Made by a program: the position numbers and the translations under genes. A stretch of 64,000 nucleotides of DNA from Rhizobium cauense (GTDB lineage Bacteria > Pseudomonadota > Alphaproteobacteria > Rhizobiales > Rhizobiaceae). Below are positions 39,918-49,348 of this stretch, piece by piece. The notes below the pieces were generated by a model that did no database searches, had not been told where the DNA came from, and saw nothing but the letters and a program-made list of their open reading frames with translations. The stretch spans positions 62,001 to 126,000 of the forward strand of contig NZ_JAEUAT010000007.1 of NCBI RefSeq assembly GCF_019511525.1, given 5' to 3'. Position 1 is the stretch's first letter; each line of letters starts with the position of its first letter.

Positions 39918-40904
39918 ATGATGTCTCCGGCGACGGGAACATATGCGAGCGCCAAGCTCCCGCGCATTGGCCTGCTGGATACCGCACGTGGTGTTGCACT
40001 GCTGGCGATGGCGACCTACCACTTCACATGGGATATGGAGTTTATGGGCTACCTTGCCCCGGGAACCGCCGAAACCGGTTGGCTGAAGCTCTATGCGCGC
40101 GCCATCGCGTCCACATTCCTCTTCATCGTCGGAATCAGTCTCGTCCTTGCCAACAAACCGGAGATCCGCTGGCAGTCGTTCTGGAAGCGGTTTGCCATGA
40201 TCGCAGCGGCCGCGCTGGCGATCTCCGTGGCTACGCGCTTCGTCTTTCCTGACGGATGGATATTCTTTGGTATCCTGCATTCCATCGCGGTACTCAGCCT
40301 GCTCGGCCTTGTCTTCCTGCGCATGCCGTTGCCGATGACAATCATCGTGACGGCGGTCGTAACCGCGGCTTGGGTCGTAGACACCTGGATTGCGCCGGAT
40401 CTCCTGCGCGCGCCGGTCTTCAATCCGCGCTACCTGGCCTGGATCGGTTTGGCCGAAATGCCGCCGCGATCGAACGATTTCGTCCCGATCTTCCCTTGGG
40501 CAGTGCCGTTCCTGTTTGGCATGACGGCTGCGCTTCTTGCCATGAGGACGACGCTACTCGACAGACTTGCCGCTTTCGGCACCGGTTCAACTCTGCTGAC
40601 AAAGGCCGGGAGACACAGCCTCGCTTTCTACCTCATCCACCAGCCAGTGCTGATTGCTGTTGCCTACGGACTATCCGTGCTCATGCCACCCGCGAAACCG
40701 GATCCGGTTGAAACCTACCTGAAGCAATGCAACGCCTCGTGCGTGATGCAGGAAGGCGAAGCGCTATGCCGCAGCTTCTGCCAGTGCACGCTCGGCAAGC
40801 TGCAGACTGAGGGCTTGTTCACTGAATTCCAGTCTGGCGCCGTCAAGCCGGATGACGGGCGAATATTGGCGTTGGCAAGCGAGTGCAGTGTCAACGCGCA
40901 ATAG
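39918..40904 (+). CDS. DUF1624 family acyltransferase-like membrane protein
   Basis: A 328-residue membrane protein of the heparan-alpha-glucosaminide N-acetyltransferase-like (DUF1624) family; LLDTARGVALLAMATYHFTWDM is the family N-terminus, with the conserved His. About seven helices follow. The last 58 residues are unusual: six cysteines at about 271, 275, 284, 288, 290 and 323 (NASC, LCRSFCQC) in a polar tail after the last helix. The ATG lies right after the DUF599 stop, with GAGGGATTGTGA as binding site. Confidence 0.82.
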   Translation: MMSPATGTYASAKLPRIGLLDTARGVALLAMATYHFTWDMEFMGYLAPGTAETGWLKLYARAIASTFLFIVGISLVLANKPEIRWQSFWKRFAMIAAAALAISVATRFVFPDGWIFFGILHSIAVLSLLGLVFLRMPLPMTIIVTAVVTAAWVVDTWIAPDLLRAPVFNPRYLAWIGLAEMPPRSNDFVPIFPWAVPFLFGMTAALLAMRTTLLDRLAAFGTGSTLLTKAGRHSLAFYLIHQPVLIAVAYGLSVLMPPAKPDPVETYLKQCNASCVMQEGEALCRSFCQCTLGKLQTEGLFTEFQSGAVKPDDGRILALASECSVNAQ

Positions 40905-41297
40905 TCAGGTGCCGACACCGATGTCGGCCAGACGACCGAGGCAAGCCTCTTCGATATTGTCGAGTTCGGCCAAGGTGTCGTCGATATCCTTGCGCTTCTG
41001 ACGAAGATCTTCGCGCTTTTCGTCAACGCGCTTCATAAGGAGCTTCAACTGGCCCAGTTCGCCTGGCGGTTCCTTGTAGACCTGGATAATCTCGCGGATT
41101 TCCGCGATGGTGAAGCCGATGCGCCGACCGCGCAGGATTTCCTGGATCAGACGACGATCCGCCGGCCGGAACAGCCGCGTGCGTCCGCGCCGCTCCGGAT
41201 GGATAAGCCCTTCGTCTTCGTAGAACCTGAGCGTACGAGTCGATACGCCAAATTCGCGCGTCAACTCCGTTATGCTATAGTATTTGCTAACCGGCAT
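40905..41297 (-). CDS. MerR family transcriptional regulator
   Basis: A 130-residue MerR-type regulator. N-terminal helix-turn-helix YYSITELTREFGVSTRTLRFYEDEGLIHP and wing RTRLFRPADRRL are followed by a C-terminal coiled coil (KREDLRQKRKDIDDTLAEL). The single late Cys does not form a metal site, so it is probably not a metal sensor. It resembles LiuR-type regulators of branched-chain amino acid catabolism, but no target is adjacent. Stop abuts the DUF1624 stop. Confidence 0.85.
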   Translation of the reverse strand: MPVSKYYSITELTREFGVSTRTLRFYEDEGLIHPERRGRTRLFRPADRRLIQEILRGRRIGFTIAEIREIIQVYKEPPGELGQLKLLMKRVDEKREDLRQKRKDIDDTLAELDNIEEACLGRLADIGVGT

Positions 41298-41376
41298 GGG
41301 CTCCCCACCATTGTGAGAAGCAATAATATTGACTTTTACGTAATAGTCAATTTGTGCAAGCTAATTTTCGAGCCGG

Positions 41377-42789
41377 CTAAATTCCAAACCACCAGGTGGC
41401 AATGCCAAGAAAAGCAAAAAAGCCTGTGCAGTCAGTCACCGTCGTGACGAAGACCGAGGACGCAATCGCGGGATCCGCGCCGACTTTGTCCAATAGCAGT
41501 GGCAGCAGGATTCCAGCAAGTGCCGCGGCAAACAGGTTGATAACCATGGCCGCGCCGATCACGAAGCCCAGTTGGTAGTCGTGGAACCATGTCGCAGCAA
41601 TCGCGCCCATGATGACCGAGAAAAGCGCGCCATTGGCAATGCCAACCCCAGCCTCTCTGCGGATGATGCGGCCGGCATTGTAAATATCGATATCGCCGGT
41701 TGCGAGCGCGCGTACGGTAACCGTCATCGTTTGCGTGCCCGCGTTACCGCCCATGGATGCCACGATAGGCATCAGCACTGCGAGCGCGATCATCTTCTCG
41801 ATCGACTCGTCGAAAAGGCCGATAACGCTGGCTGACAGCAAAGCTGTTCCAAGATTGATCAGCAGCCACAGAAAGCGCGAGCGCACCGTCGAGAAAACAT
41901 TGTCGGACAATTCTTCGTCGCCGACGCCGCCGAGGCGCTTGATGTCCTCGTCCGCTTCTTCGTGAATGACATCCACGACGTCGTCGATCGTAAGGACACC
42001 CACCAGCCTGTCGTTCTCGTCGACGACGGCGGCTGAAAGAAGGTCATATTGCTCGAAAAGCTGGGCGGCCTCTTCCTGGTCCATCTCCGCGGGAATCGGA
42101 TGGTTCGTCTCCCGCATGATCGATTCGACCTTCGTCTGTCGCTTCGTACGCAGGATCTTGTCCAGGTCGACGGCGCCCAACAGCCGGAATGTCGGGTCGA
42201 TGACGAAAATCTGCGAGAAGGAATACGGCAGGTCTTCCTCGTCACGCATGTAGTCGATGGTTTGACCAACCGTCCAGAATGGCGGCACTGCGACGAATTC
42301 CGTCTGCATGCGGCGTCCAGCCGAGCTTTCGGGATAGTCGAGCGCCCGTCGCAGTCGTACACGCTCGGTAAACGGAAGTTGCGCGAGGATTTCTTCCCGG
42401 TCCTCGGTGTCGAGGTCCTCAAGAATGTAGACGGCGTCGTCGGAATCGAGTTCGCCGATTGCCGCGGCAATCTGCTCGTTCGGCAGCTGGTCGACGATCT
42501 CGCGCCGAATCGTTTCATCGACCTCGGTCAGCGCCGTCATGTCGAACTGGTCGCCGAGCAGATGCACCAGGGCGAGCCGCTGGTCTGGCTGCAGCGATTC
42601 GAGAAGGTCGCCTATTTCCGATTCGTGCAGGCGGGCGACGTGCTGACGCAGGAAGATCGTGTCACGATCCGCGATCGCGGCACCCACCAGTGCAAGGAAA
42701 TCGCCGCGAACGTTGCCGTCCTCATCATAGATGTCGGCGTCACCGCTCTCCGGCCGCGGGCGGACGAGCTCTTCTGCATCGTTCGTCAT
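41377..42789 (-). CDS. mgtE: Magnesium transporter MgtE
   Basis: A 470-residue Mg2+ channel. N domain (about 1-130, FLRQHVARLHESEIGDLLESL), two CBS domains (about 135-265) that sense cytoplasmic Mg2+, the plug helix, and five membrane helices. The membrane part has the conserved PIVASMGGNAGTQTMTV and VTDCTGFFAFLGIATWW. ATG 42789 is chosen over 42807 because GAGGGC precedes it. Confidence 0.95.
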   Translation of the reverse strand: MTNDAEELVRPRPESGDADIYDEDGNVRGDFLALVGAAIADRDTIFLRQHVARLHESEIGDLLESLQPDQRLALVHLLGDQFDMTALTEVDETIRREIVDQLPNEQIAAAIGELDSDDAVYILEDLDTEDREEILAQLPFTERVRLRRALDYPESSAGRRMQTEFVAVPPFWTVGQTIDYMRDEEDLPYSFSQIFVIDPTFRLLGAVDLDKILRTKRQTKVESIMRETNHPIPAEMDQEEAAQLFEQYDLLSAAVVDENDRLVGVLTIDDVVDVIHEEADEDIKRLGGVGDEELSDNVFSTVRSRFLWLLINLGTALLSASVIGLFDESIEKMIALAVLMPIVASMGGNAGTQTMTVTVRALATGDIDIYNAGRIIRREAGVGIANGALFSVIMGAIAATWFHDYQLGFVIGAAMVINLFAAALAGILLPLLLDKVGADPAIASSVFVTTVTDCTGFFAFLGIATWWFGI

Positions 42790-42957
42790 GATCTGCCGCC
42801 CTCGCATCTCGTTTGAAGTTCAACGACTAAGCGCTGAAATGCATGGTTTCCTGCTAGCTCAAAGCTCGAGGTCCGTCCAGCCGCAAACGCCTCGTATGGA
42901 TGACAATGCGCATGCGTGACGATAGTTTCCCCGCATCTGGAATCAGGAGCCTGGACC

Positions 42958-43449
42958 GTGGCTATCCGCCCCATATTGCGCTTTCCCGACGTCGGCCTCA
43001 GAACTGTCTGCAAACCTGTCGAAGTCTTCGATGAAAAGCTGCGCGAACTTGCCGACGACTTGCTGGACACCATGCGGGCCGCCCCCGGAGTTGGTATCAC
43101 AGCTGCGCATATTGGTGTCGCCCTTCGGGTCGTCGTGATCGAACTCGGCGCCGAACCAGTGCGCTACTTTGTCAATCCTGAGATCATCTCTGCTTCAGAC
43201 GAGACGATTCGCCAGGTTGAGGGTAGCGTCTCGATGCCCGGCATGACCGACGAGGTCGAAAGACCAAATGTGATTCGTGTTCGCTACAGCGATACGGCCG
43301 GCGCCGAGCACGAGGAAGTGGCGGAGGGCTTCCTGGCGGTCTGCATACAGCACGAGATAGACCAGCTTGATGGTATCTTCTGGATTCAGAGACTGTCCCG
43401 GTTGAAGCGGGAGCGGCTAGTCAAGCGCTGGCAGAAGCTGCGCGATTAA
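42958..43449 (+). CDS. Peptide deformylase homologue with degenerate active site
   Basis: A 163-residue protein of the peptide deformylase fold. The three motifs are present but altered. Motif 1 is GVGITAAHIG (44-53), with His where the Gln is expected. Motif 2 is EGSVS (88-92), so Ser90 replaces the metal-ligand Cys. Motif 3 is HEIDQ (132-136), so the second metal His is Gln136. Only one of three metal ligands (His132) and the catalytic Glu133 remain. It is probably not an active deformylase and may have another role. GTG 42958 is preceded by AGGAGCCTGGACC. It is divergent from mgtE. Confidence 0.85.
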   Translation: MAIRPILRFPDVGLRTVCKPVEVFDEKLRELADDLLDTMRAAPGVGITAAHIGVALRVVVIELGAEPVRYFVNPEIISASDETIRQVEGSVSMPGMTDEVERPNVIRVRYSDTAGAEHEEVAEGFLAVCIQHEIDQLDGIFWIQRLSRLKRERLVKRWQKLRD

Positions 43450-43698
43450 CCCTTGTTCAATGAGGCATTAAACACCCTCAAAGATTGCATGTCTCCTGCC
43501 GCACCCCGTCATGGGGTGTCGGAAGTGTTCCATCACAAAACTGTCAAATCTCGGTCGCGGAACCGTGATTTCATTTGAAAAAATTGACAATCGGACGTGA
43601 TGGTACGCCCACATTCCTGCCGCAATTCGAGCGCGAAACTGCTTTCGCCGAGGGTTTGGTTTCGTTGTTGCTACAACGATGAATTGAGGAGATTCTCA

Positions 43699-44067
43699 AT
43701 GCGCTTCAAATTTGCCGCCGCCGCCTCCATCCTTGCCCTCGGCCTTGCAGGTACGGCGTTCGCTCAACCGCAGTACTCGAACGACTACAGCAATGACAGC
43801 GACGGCTTTGCACCGGTCCAAGTGGCTCCGCCCAAGCCGATCCATTACACGCATCGGAAGGCTCCGGAGTACTCGTCGGACTATACGAATGACAGCGACG
43901 GTTTTGCTCCAGTCCGCATGTCGCCTCCGGTCGACAAGACGACGACAGCCAGTATCAAGCCCTTGCCCGACTGCGATTACATGAAGACGAACTCCAAGGT
44001 GCATACGGCCGGTGGGGACAGCGGGGCCTCCCATACGGACGCCTGCCGCGACATCGGCGATAAATAG
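43699..44067 (+). CDS. Small exported protein with a tandem repeat
   Basis: A 122-residue protein with a signal peptide (residues 1-22, ILALGLAGTAFA). The mature part has two 20-residue copies: at 26-45 YSNDYSNDSDGFAPV and at 58-77 YSSDYTNDSDGFAPV, each ending in PP. The C-terminal part has two Cys (CDYMKTN, DACRD). The function is unknown. GAGGAGATTCTCA is a strong ribosome binding site. Confidence 0.72.
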   Translation: MRFKFAAAASILALGLAGTAFAQPQYSNDYSNDSDGFAPVQVAPPKPIHYTHRKAPEYSSDYTNDSDGFAPVRMSPPVDKTTTASIKPLPDCDYMKTNSKVHTAGGDSGASHTDACRDIGDK

Positions 44068-44077
44068 CGAATCTGAG

Positions 44078-44105
44078 GCAGAGGGCCGGTTGCCCGACCC
44101 TCTGC
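44078..44105. terminator. Hairpin between the small exported gene and lipB
   Basis: GCAGAGGG (44078-44085) pairs with CCCTCTGC (44098-44105), but no proper T tract follows in either direction. Confidence 0.35.
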
Positions 44106-44129
44106 TTCCAAATCTTCGAGTGATCGCTG

Positions 44130-44843
44130 TCAGCTATCGCTGATTGTTTCACCAAAGACTGTTTCGAATGCCTGCCGAAGTCGTATGTCGACATCGGGCA
44201 TCATCACCGGAAGGCCGAGATCGACCAGGCTCGTAACGCCATGAGTGGAAATTCCGCACGGAACGATTCCGCTGAAGTGCTCAAGATCGGGCTCGACATT
44301 CAGCGACAGACCGTGAAATGTCACCCACTTTCGCAACCGGATGCCGAGTGCGGCGATCTTGTCCTCAGCCATAGTGCCATCAGGCAGAGGCGGCTTGTCA
44401 GGCCTGCGCACCCAAACGCCAACACGGTCCTCACGGCGTTCCCCGCGAACATTCATCGAATCGAGCGTCCGAATGATCACCTCTTCGAGCGCTGCGACGA
44501 AGGCCCGTACGTCCTGTCGCCTGCGCTTCAGATCCAGCATGACATAGGCAACGCGCTGACCCGGGCCATGATAGGTATATTCGCCGCCTCGTCCCGTTGC
44601 GAATACGGGGAAGCGATCGGGCTGCACCAGGTCCTTGGTGTCTGCACTGGTTCCTGCCGTATAGAGAGGTGGATGCTCGACGAGCCAGACGAGTTCGTCG
44701 CCGCCGTCCGCAATCGACGCGACCTCGCGCTCCATGTTTTCCACAGCCTCCTCATAGGGCACGAGGCTGTCGGCGATCCGCCATCGAACCGGCCGCGAGC
44801 CTTCACGGGGAAACATGGATAATTGAAGATCTGTGCGTAGCAT
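44130..44843 (-). CDS. lipB: Lipoyl(octanoyl) transferase
   Basis: A 237-residue enzyme moving octanoate from acyl carrier protein to lipoyl domains, the first step of lipoate cofactor assembly. The catalytic Cys is in VPCGISTHG and the Lys in [30 protein letters not shown] and [12 protein letters not shown] are conserved. Its target GcvH is encoded later in the window. ATG 44843 is chosen because AAGGAACGGCC precedes it. Confidence 0.95.
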   Translation of the reverse strand: MLRTDLQLSMFPREGSRPVRWRIADSLVPYEEAVENMEREVASIADGGDELVWLVEHPPLYTAGTSADTKDLVQPDRFPVFATGRGGEYTYHGPGQRVAYVMLDLKRRRQDVRAFVAALEEVIIRTLDSMNVRGERREDRVGVWVRRPDKPPLPDGTMAEDKIAALGIRLRKWVTFHGLSLNVEPDLEHFSGIVPCGISTHGVTSLVDLGLPVMMPDVDIRLRQAFETVFGETISDS

Positions 44844-44953
44844 GGCCGTTCCTTGTCGCTGCTTGGGAGGCAGCATTGCGTAGGCCTATATGGCCCCGTT
44901 TTATGAGCGATTCAAATGCTGTGACTTCTTTTGAAAAAATCTGTCACATCGCA

Positions 44954-44982
44954 CTTGTGTACCCGAAACGCTTTTGCTACAT
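44954..44982 (+). promoter_or_regulatory. Candidate promoter of tRNA-Leu
   Basis: CTTGTG (44954-44959), a 17-base spacer and CTACAT (44977-44982) match the rhizobial sigma-70 pattern and lie 36 bases before the tRNA 5' end. Confidence 0.6.
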
Positions 44983-45018
44983 GCTGCCCCGCCGGCACAA
45001 ATCGGCACCTACCACGAT

Positions 45019-45103
45019 GCGGTCGTGGCGGAATTGGTAGACGCGCAGCGTTGAGGTCGCTGTGGGGCAACCCGTGGAAGTTCGAGTCTTCTCGACCGCA
45101 CCA
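45019..45103 (+). tRNA. tRNA-Leu (GAG anticodon)
   Basis: Acceptor GCGGTCG pairs with CGACCGC; the anticodon stem CAGCG/CGCTG encloses TTGAGGT, giving anticodon GAG, read as leucine. A long variable arm (TGGGGCAACCCG) marks a class II tRNA. T arm TTCGAGT and an encoded CCA at 45101-45103 complete it. Confidence 0.95.
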
Positions 45104-45439
45104 ACCATCTCTACAGTGGTCATTTAGAGATAAAATCGTCTCCTCATCCTCTTGTTGAAGAAATCACTCTAGGGCTTTCGGACGAGTACGCTATCGGTGT
45201 CCATGATAGGGGACACGCTAGGTCCACGCCGGGTCACTTCTTGTCTCCGATTGCGGTTGCGATCGCTTCAGTTCCAGGCAGGGCCAGCGATTCTTTTTAT
45301 CATCTTGCCACCAAGAGGGTGACCCTCCCGCGAAACCGGGCAAGGTGCACGACGTCATTCGTCTCTTTGGCTGATTGTCCTCTTCACCAGACGGGTGATC
45401 TTCGGTATAGGCCGTTGAACCGAAAACCGAATCCCATCC
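45104..45439. other. Intergenic region between tRNA-Leu and the DMT transporter gene
   Basis: No gene recognised. Two short inverted repeats: GTGTCC with GGACAC (45197-45216) and GAGGGT with ACCCTC (45315-45327). No clear terminator follows the tRNA; the nearest structure, ATCTCT/AGAGAT, has no T tract. No att-site repeat is seen. Confidence 0.4.
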
Positions 45440-46366
45440 ATGCGCAATCCTCCGGAACACCAGAATCCCTTACAGGGCATGGCCTTGATGGCAGGCGCAA
45501 TGTTCGTGCTGCCTGCGATGGATGCGATCGCCAAGTACATGGCGACCTTCGAGGGAATGTCACCCGGCCAGGTGACGTTCTATCGATTTTTCTTCCAGCT
45601 CGTCTGCACTTTGCCGTTCCTCTTTGCGATCTTCGGCCGCAATGCACTTCGCGCCAAACGCCCATGGATGAACCTGCTGCGCGGGGCGTTGCATGGGGCA
45701 GCCAGCCTGCTCTTCTTCGTCGCCGTTAAGTACATGCCGCTTGCTGACGTGTTCGCGATCTACTTCGTCGAGCCGTTCATGCTGACGGCACTCTCAGCGC
45801 TCTTCCTTGGCGACAAGGTCGGCTGGCGGAGATGGACGGCGATTGCCGTCGGCTTCGGCGGAGCAATGATCGTCATCCAGCCAAGCTACGAGATTTTTGG
45901 GTTGAAGGCACTCCTGCCCGTCTTCTGCGCCTTCCTCTACTCGCTCTACCTCTTTCTCAACCGGGCGATCGGCGATGCCGACTCTCCGCTGACGATGCAG
46001 ACCATGGCGGGCATCGGCGGCACCGCGTTCATGGCGGTCGCCCTTGTCGCCGGCAACGGCCTCGGCATTAGCGACTTCCATCCCTCTTTGCCCTCGTCGT
46101 CGCTGGGGTTGATATTGTTGCTGATCCTGGGGACGATTTCCGGTTACGCGCATATGATCATCGTCCGGGCATTCCGGCTGGCTCCGCTGTCGCTGCTGGC
46201 GCCCTTCCAGTATTTCGAGATCATTTCCGCAACCGTGCTCGGCTACGCGCTTTTCGGCGATTTCCCGAACTTCTCGAAGTGGATCGGCATCCTGATCATC
46301 GTTGCTTCCGGTCTCTTCATCATCTGGCGGGAACGCGTACAGGCCCGATCGTTAAAAACGTCGTGA
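45440..46366 (+). CDS. DMT superfamily (EamA) transporter
   Basis: A 308-residue inner membrane permease with two EamA repeats and about ten helices. The first repeat is GMALMAGAMFVLPAMDAIAKYM to ALSALFLGDKVGWRRW, the second ends YALFGDFPNFSKWIGILIIVASGLF. Probably exports or imports a metabolite; the substrate is unknown. There is no good ribosome binding site at the ATG. It stands alone downstream of the tRNA. Confidence 0.87.
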   Translation: MRNPPEHQNPLQGMALMAGAMFVLPAMDAIAKYMATFEGMSPGQVTFYRFFFQLVCTLPFLFAIFGRNALRAKRPWMNLLRGALHGAASLLFFVAVKYMPLADVFAIYFVEPFMLTALSALFLGDKVGWRRWTAIAVGFGGAMIVIQPSYEIFGLKALLPVFCAFLYSLYLFLNRAIGDADSPLTMQTMAGIGGTAFMAVALVAGNGLGISDFHPSLPSSSLGLILLLILGTISGYAHMIIVRAFRLAPLSLLAPFQYFEIISATVLGYALFGDFPNFSKWIGILIIVASGLFIIWRERVQARSLKTS

Positions 46367-46463
46367 CCGCCTGAGTACGCTGTTAACACTGCTTCTTGAG
46401 GGATCATAAATTCGCTCGCGCTAGAAGGACCTTCGGCCTCATGATGAGGTCTGGAGATAAAAG

Positions 46464-47171
46464 ATGAGCGAATTCCGTCTCGCTTTTCCGGCATGTGTCA
46501 TCGCCGGAAAGCATCGGCTGACGGCCGAAGATATCGGTCTGTTGCGCAAGCATACCTTCCCGGAAGGTATCCGGACCTCGGACGACGTGGTCGTCATGCT
46601 TGCGCTGAATAATTCCTGCCCAGAAAAGTGCCCGGAATGGAGCTCGTTCTTCGTGGAGCACCTTGCCGATTTCATCGTCAACTACACCTACCCACAAGGC
46701 TCGCTCGACGAGATAAATGTCGCCTGGCTGATGCGGATGGTCGCAACCGACGGCGTCGTCAATTCGGCGCTCGAGCTCGAACTCGTTCTGCATGTCATCG
46801 AGATCTCAGCAAACGTACCGGACGATCTGCGCGCCTTTGCGCTCGAGCAGCTGCGGCTTGCGCTGACCGAGAACATCGGCGGCTACAAGCCATGCCGCCC
46901 CGTGGATCGAAAAGGCATCACCCGCCAGGATATCGACTATGTAATGCGTGTTCTGCGCAGCGTAAGCGATGCCGGCGTGATCAACGCACCACCCCTCACC
47001 TGGAACGTCCTCATGCGGATCGCCGAGGAAACGCTGCCCGCAGCGAATCATCCGCGATGGGCCGATATCCTTGGCGCCCTTCAGCTGGTGGAATATGCCG
47101 CGCCGTCGCGCCGCAGCCGCTGGCTGAGGATCGTCGATGACACTCCAGACAGCGAGACTGCGGTCGCCTGA
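46464..47171 (+). CDS. Conserved hypothetical protein
   Basis: A 235-residue, mainly helical cytoplasmic protein I do not recognise. A Cys pair (NNSCPEKCPEW) near residue 50 is followed by long helices (LMRMVATDGVVNSALELELVLHVIE) reminiscent of TerB-like or EF-hand-like folds, but no metal motif is clear. GAGATAAAAG precedes the ATG. pccA follows after 84 bases. Confidence 0.6.
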   Translation: MSEFRLAFPACVIAGKHRLTAEDIGLLRKHTFPEGIRTSDDVVVMLALNNSCPEKCPEWSSFFVEHLADFIVNYTYPQGSLDEINVAWLMRMVATDGVVNSALELELVLHVIEISANVPDDLRAFALEQLRLALTENIGGYKPCRPVDRKGITRQDIDYVMRVLRSVSDAGVINAPPLTWNVLMRIAEETLPAANHPRWADILGALQLVEYAAPSRRSRWLRIVDDTPDSETAVA

Positions 47172-47255
47172 CACCCGTCGATATTCTTTCGGCTGATTGT
47201 GCGTTCCGGTGTTTATGCGTAAAACTCCGGGACGCATATTTTGGGTGGAGTCTTC

Positions 47256-49265
47256 ATGTTCAAGAAAATCCTGATCGCGAATCGCGGCGAGATCGCTTGC
47301 CGCGTTATCAAGACTGCGCGCCGTATGGGAATTGCTACGGTAGCGGTCTATTCGGACGCGGATCGGGATGCACTCCACGTCGAAATGGCTGATGAGGCCG
47401 TTCATATTGGTCCGGCAGCGGCTGCCGAGAGCTACCTCGTGGCCGAAAAGATCATCGCCGCCTGCAAACAGACAGGCGCTGAGGCTGTCCATCCTGGCTA
47501 TGGCTTCCTGTCCGAGCGTGCTTCATTTTGCGAAGCGCTCGAGAAGGAAGGGATTGTATTCATCGGTCCGAAGCCGAAAGCCATCATGGCCATGGGCGAC
47601 AAGATCGAGTCGAAGAAATTCGCCAACGCGGCCAATGTCTCGACCGTCCCGGGCTATCTCGGTGTGATCGAGGACGCCTCGCACGCCGAAAAGATCGCCG
47701 CCGAGATCGGCTATCCCGTCATGATCAAGGCCTCGGCCGGTGGCGGTGGAAAGGGTATGCGCATCGCCTGGAACGAATCGGAAGTGCGCGATGGCTTCGA
47801 CCGGGCGCGTTCCGAGGCGAAGAGTTCCTTTGGCGACGATCGCGTCTTCATCGAGAAGTATGTCGTTGAGCCCCGCCACATCGAGATTCAGGTGCTCGCG
47901 GACGGACACGGCAACGTGGTCTATCTCGGCGAACGTGAGTGCTCGATCCAGCGCCGCAACCAGAAGGTCGTCGAAGAGGCGCCCTCGCCTTTCCTCGACG
48001 CGAAGACGCGCGCTGCAATGGGTGAGCAATCAGTTGCGCTCGCCCGCGCTGTGGACTACCAAAGCGCGGGAACCGTGGAATTCATCGTCGATCGCGACCG
48101 CAATTTCTATTTTCTGGAAATGAACACGCGGCTGCAGGTCGAACATCCGGTTACCGAACTGATCACCGGTATCGACCTCGTCGAGCAGATGATCCGCGTT
48201 GCTGCCGGTGAAAGGCTTTCGTTCGCGCAGAACGACGTAAAGCTGAATGGCTGGGCGATCGAAAGCCGGTTGTATGCCGAGGATCCCTACCGCAACTTCC
48301 TGCCGTCGATCGGGAGGCTGACGCGGTATCGACCGCCGTCTGAAGGTAAGTCCGGGGTTGCCGTTGTCCGCAATGACACCGGTGTCTTCGAGGGTGCCGA
48401 GATTTCGATGTATTACGACCCGATGATTGCGAAACTGTGCACCTGGGCGCCGACTCGTCTGGAGGCGATCGATGCGATGGGCCAGGCGCTCGACGGTTTC
48501 GTTGTCGATGGGATCGAACACAACGTCCCCTTCCTGGCCGCACTGATGAAGCACCGGCGCTGGCGTGAAGGTCGCCTGTCGACCGGGTTCATAGCAGAGG
48601 AGTATCCGGACGGGTTTGCACCGATGGCCCCCGCTCCGGCAGAACAGGCAGTGCTCGCGGCAGTCGCGCTCTCGGTATCGCTCATCGACGGCAACCGTCG
48701 GGAGCGCTTCGCTGACCGACTGCGCCCCAATGGCGGCGCGACACGGGAGGAGTGGACGATCCGGCTTGGTGATGACTATGTGGGTGCGCGTTTGCTGGAG
48801 GGGTTTGTCACGATCCCCTTCGACATGGACATCGAGATCGGCGGCAAGAGTTTCAACGTCATCACCGACTGGAGACCTGGCGATGCCGTATGGCGCGGCA
48901 AGGTCGCGGGCGAGAGCGTGATCACGCAGATCCGCCCTATTCTCAACGGGCTTCGGCTGGACTGGCAGGGAATATCCCTGAAAGCCAAGGTGTTGACGCC
49001 GCGCCATGCCGCGCTTGACAAGCTGATGCCGGTCAAGCTCCCGCCGGATACATCGAAGCTGCTCCTTTGCCCGATGCCGGGCTTGGTCGTCTCCATTGCT
49101 GTGGTCGAGGGACAGGAAGTCAAGGCGGGCGAAACGCTTGCCGTGGTTGAGGCGATGAAGATGGAGAACGTGCTCCGCGCCGAACGCGATCTCGTCGTCA
49201 GCAAGATAAATGCCAAGCCCGGAGAGAGCCTGGCCGTCGATGCCGTGATCATCGAGTTTGCCTGA
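47256..49265 (+). CDS. pccA: Propionyl-CoA carboxylase alpha subunit
   Basis: A 669-residue biotin-dependent enzyme subunit that carboxylates biotin for transfer to propionyl-CoA. The biotin carboxylase domain (about 1-450) starts FKKILIANRGEIACRV and has the ATP loop KASAGGGGKGMRI. The BT linker domain (about 480-580) suits a propionyl-CoA rather than an acetyl-CoA carboxylase. The biotinyl domain carries Lys635 in EAMKMEN. The matching beta subunit, pccB, lies 5.4 kb away in the other direction. GGTGGAGTCTTC precedes ATG 47256. Confidence 0.93.
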   Translation: MFKKILIANRGEIACRVIKTARRMGIATVAVYSDADRDALHVEMADEAVHIGPAAAAESYLVAEKIIAACKQTGAEAVHPGYGFLSERASFCEALEKEGIVFIGPKPKAIMAMGDKIESKKFANAANVSTVPGYLGVIEDASHAEKIAAEIGYPVMIKASAGGGGKGMRIAWNESEVRDGFDRARSEAKSSFGDDRVFIEKYVVEPRHIEIQVLADGHGNVVYLGERECSIQRRNQKVVEEAPSPFLDAKTRAAMGEQSVALARAVDYQSAGTVEFIVDRDRNFYFLEMNTRLQVEHPVTELITGIDLVEQMIRVAAGERLSFAQNDVKLNGWAIESRLYAEDPYRNFLPSIGRLTRYRPPSEGKSGVAVVRNDTGVFEGAEISMYYDPMIAKLCTWAPTRLEAIDAMGQALDGFVVDGIEHNVPFLAALMKHRRWREGRLSTGFIAEEYPDGFAPMAPAPAEQAVLAAVALSVSLIDGNRRERFADRLRPNGGATREEWTIRLGDDYVGARLLEGFVTIPFDMDIEIGGKSFNVITDWRPGDAVWRGKVAGESVITQIRPILNGLRLDWQGISLKAKVLTPRHAALDKLMPVKLPPDTSKLLLCPMPGLVVSIAVVEGQEVKAGETLAVVEAMKMENVLRAERDLVVSKINAKPGESLAVDAVIIEFA

Positions 49266-49348
49266 CGGCGACCGGCGGCGGTTAAGTTTTGTTAACTGCC
49301 GCCCGCCTATGCTGAGCCGCCTGGCGGGATGCCTGGTGGAGGTAGCAC

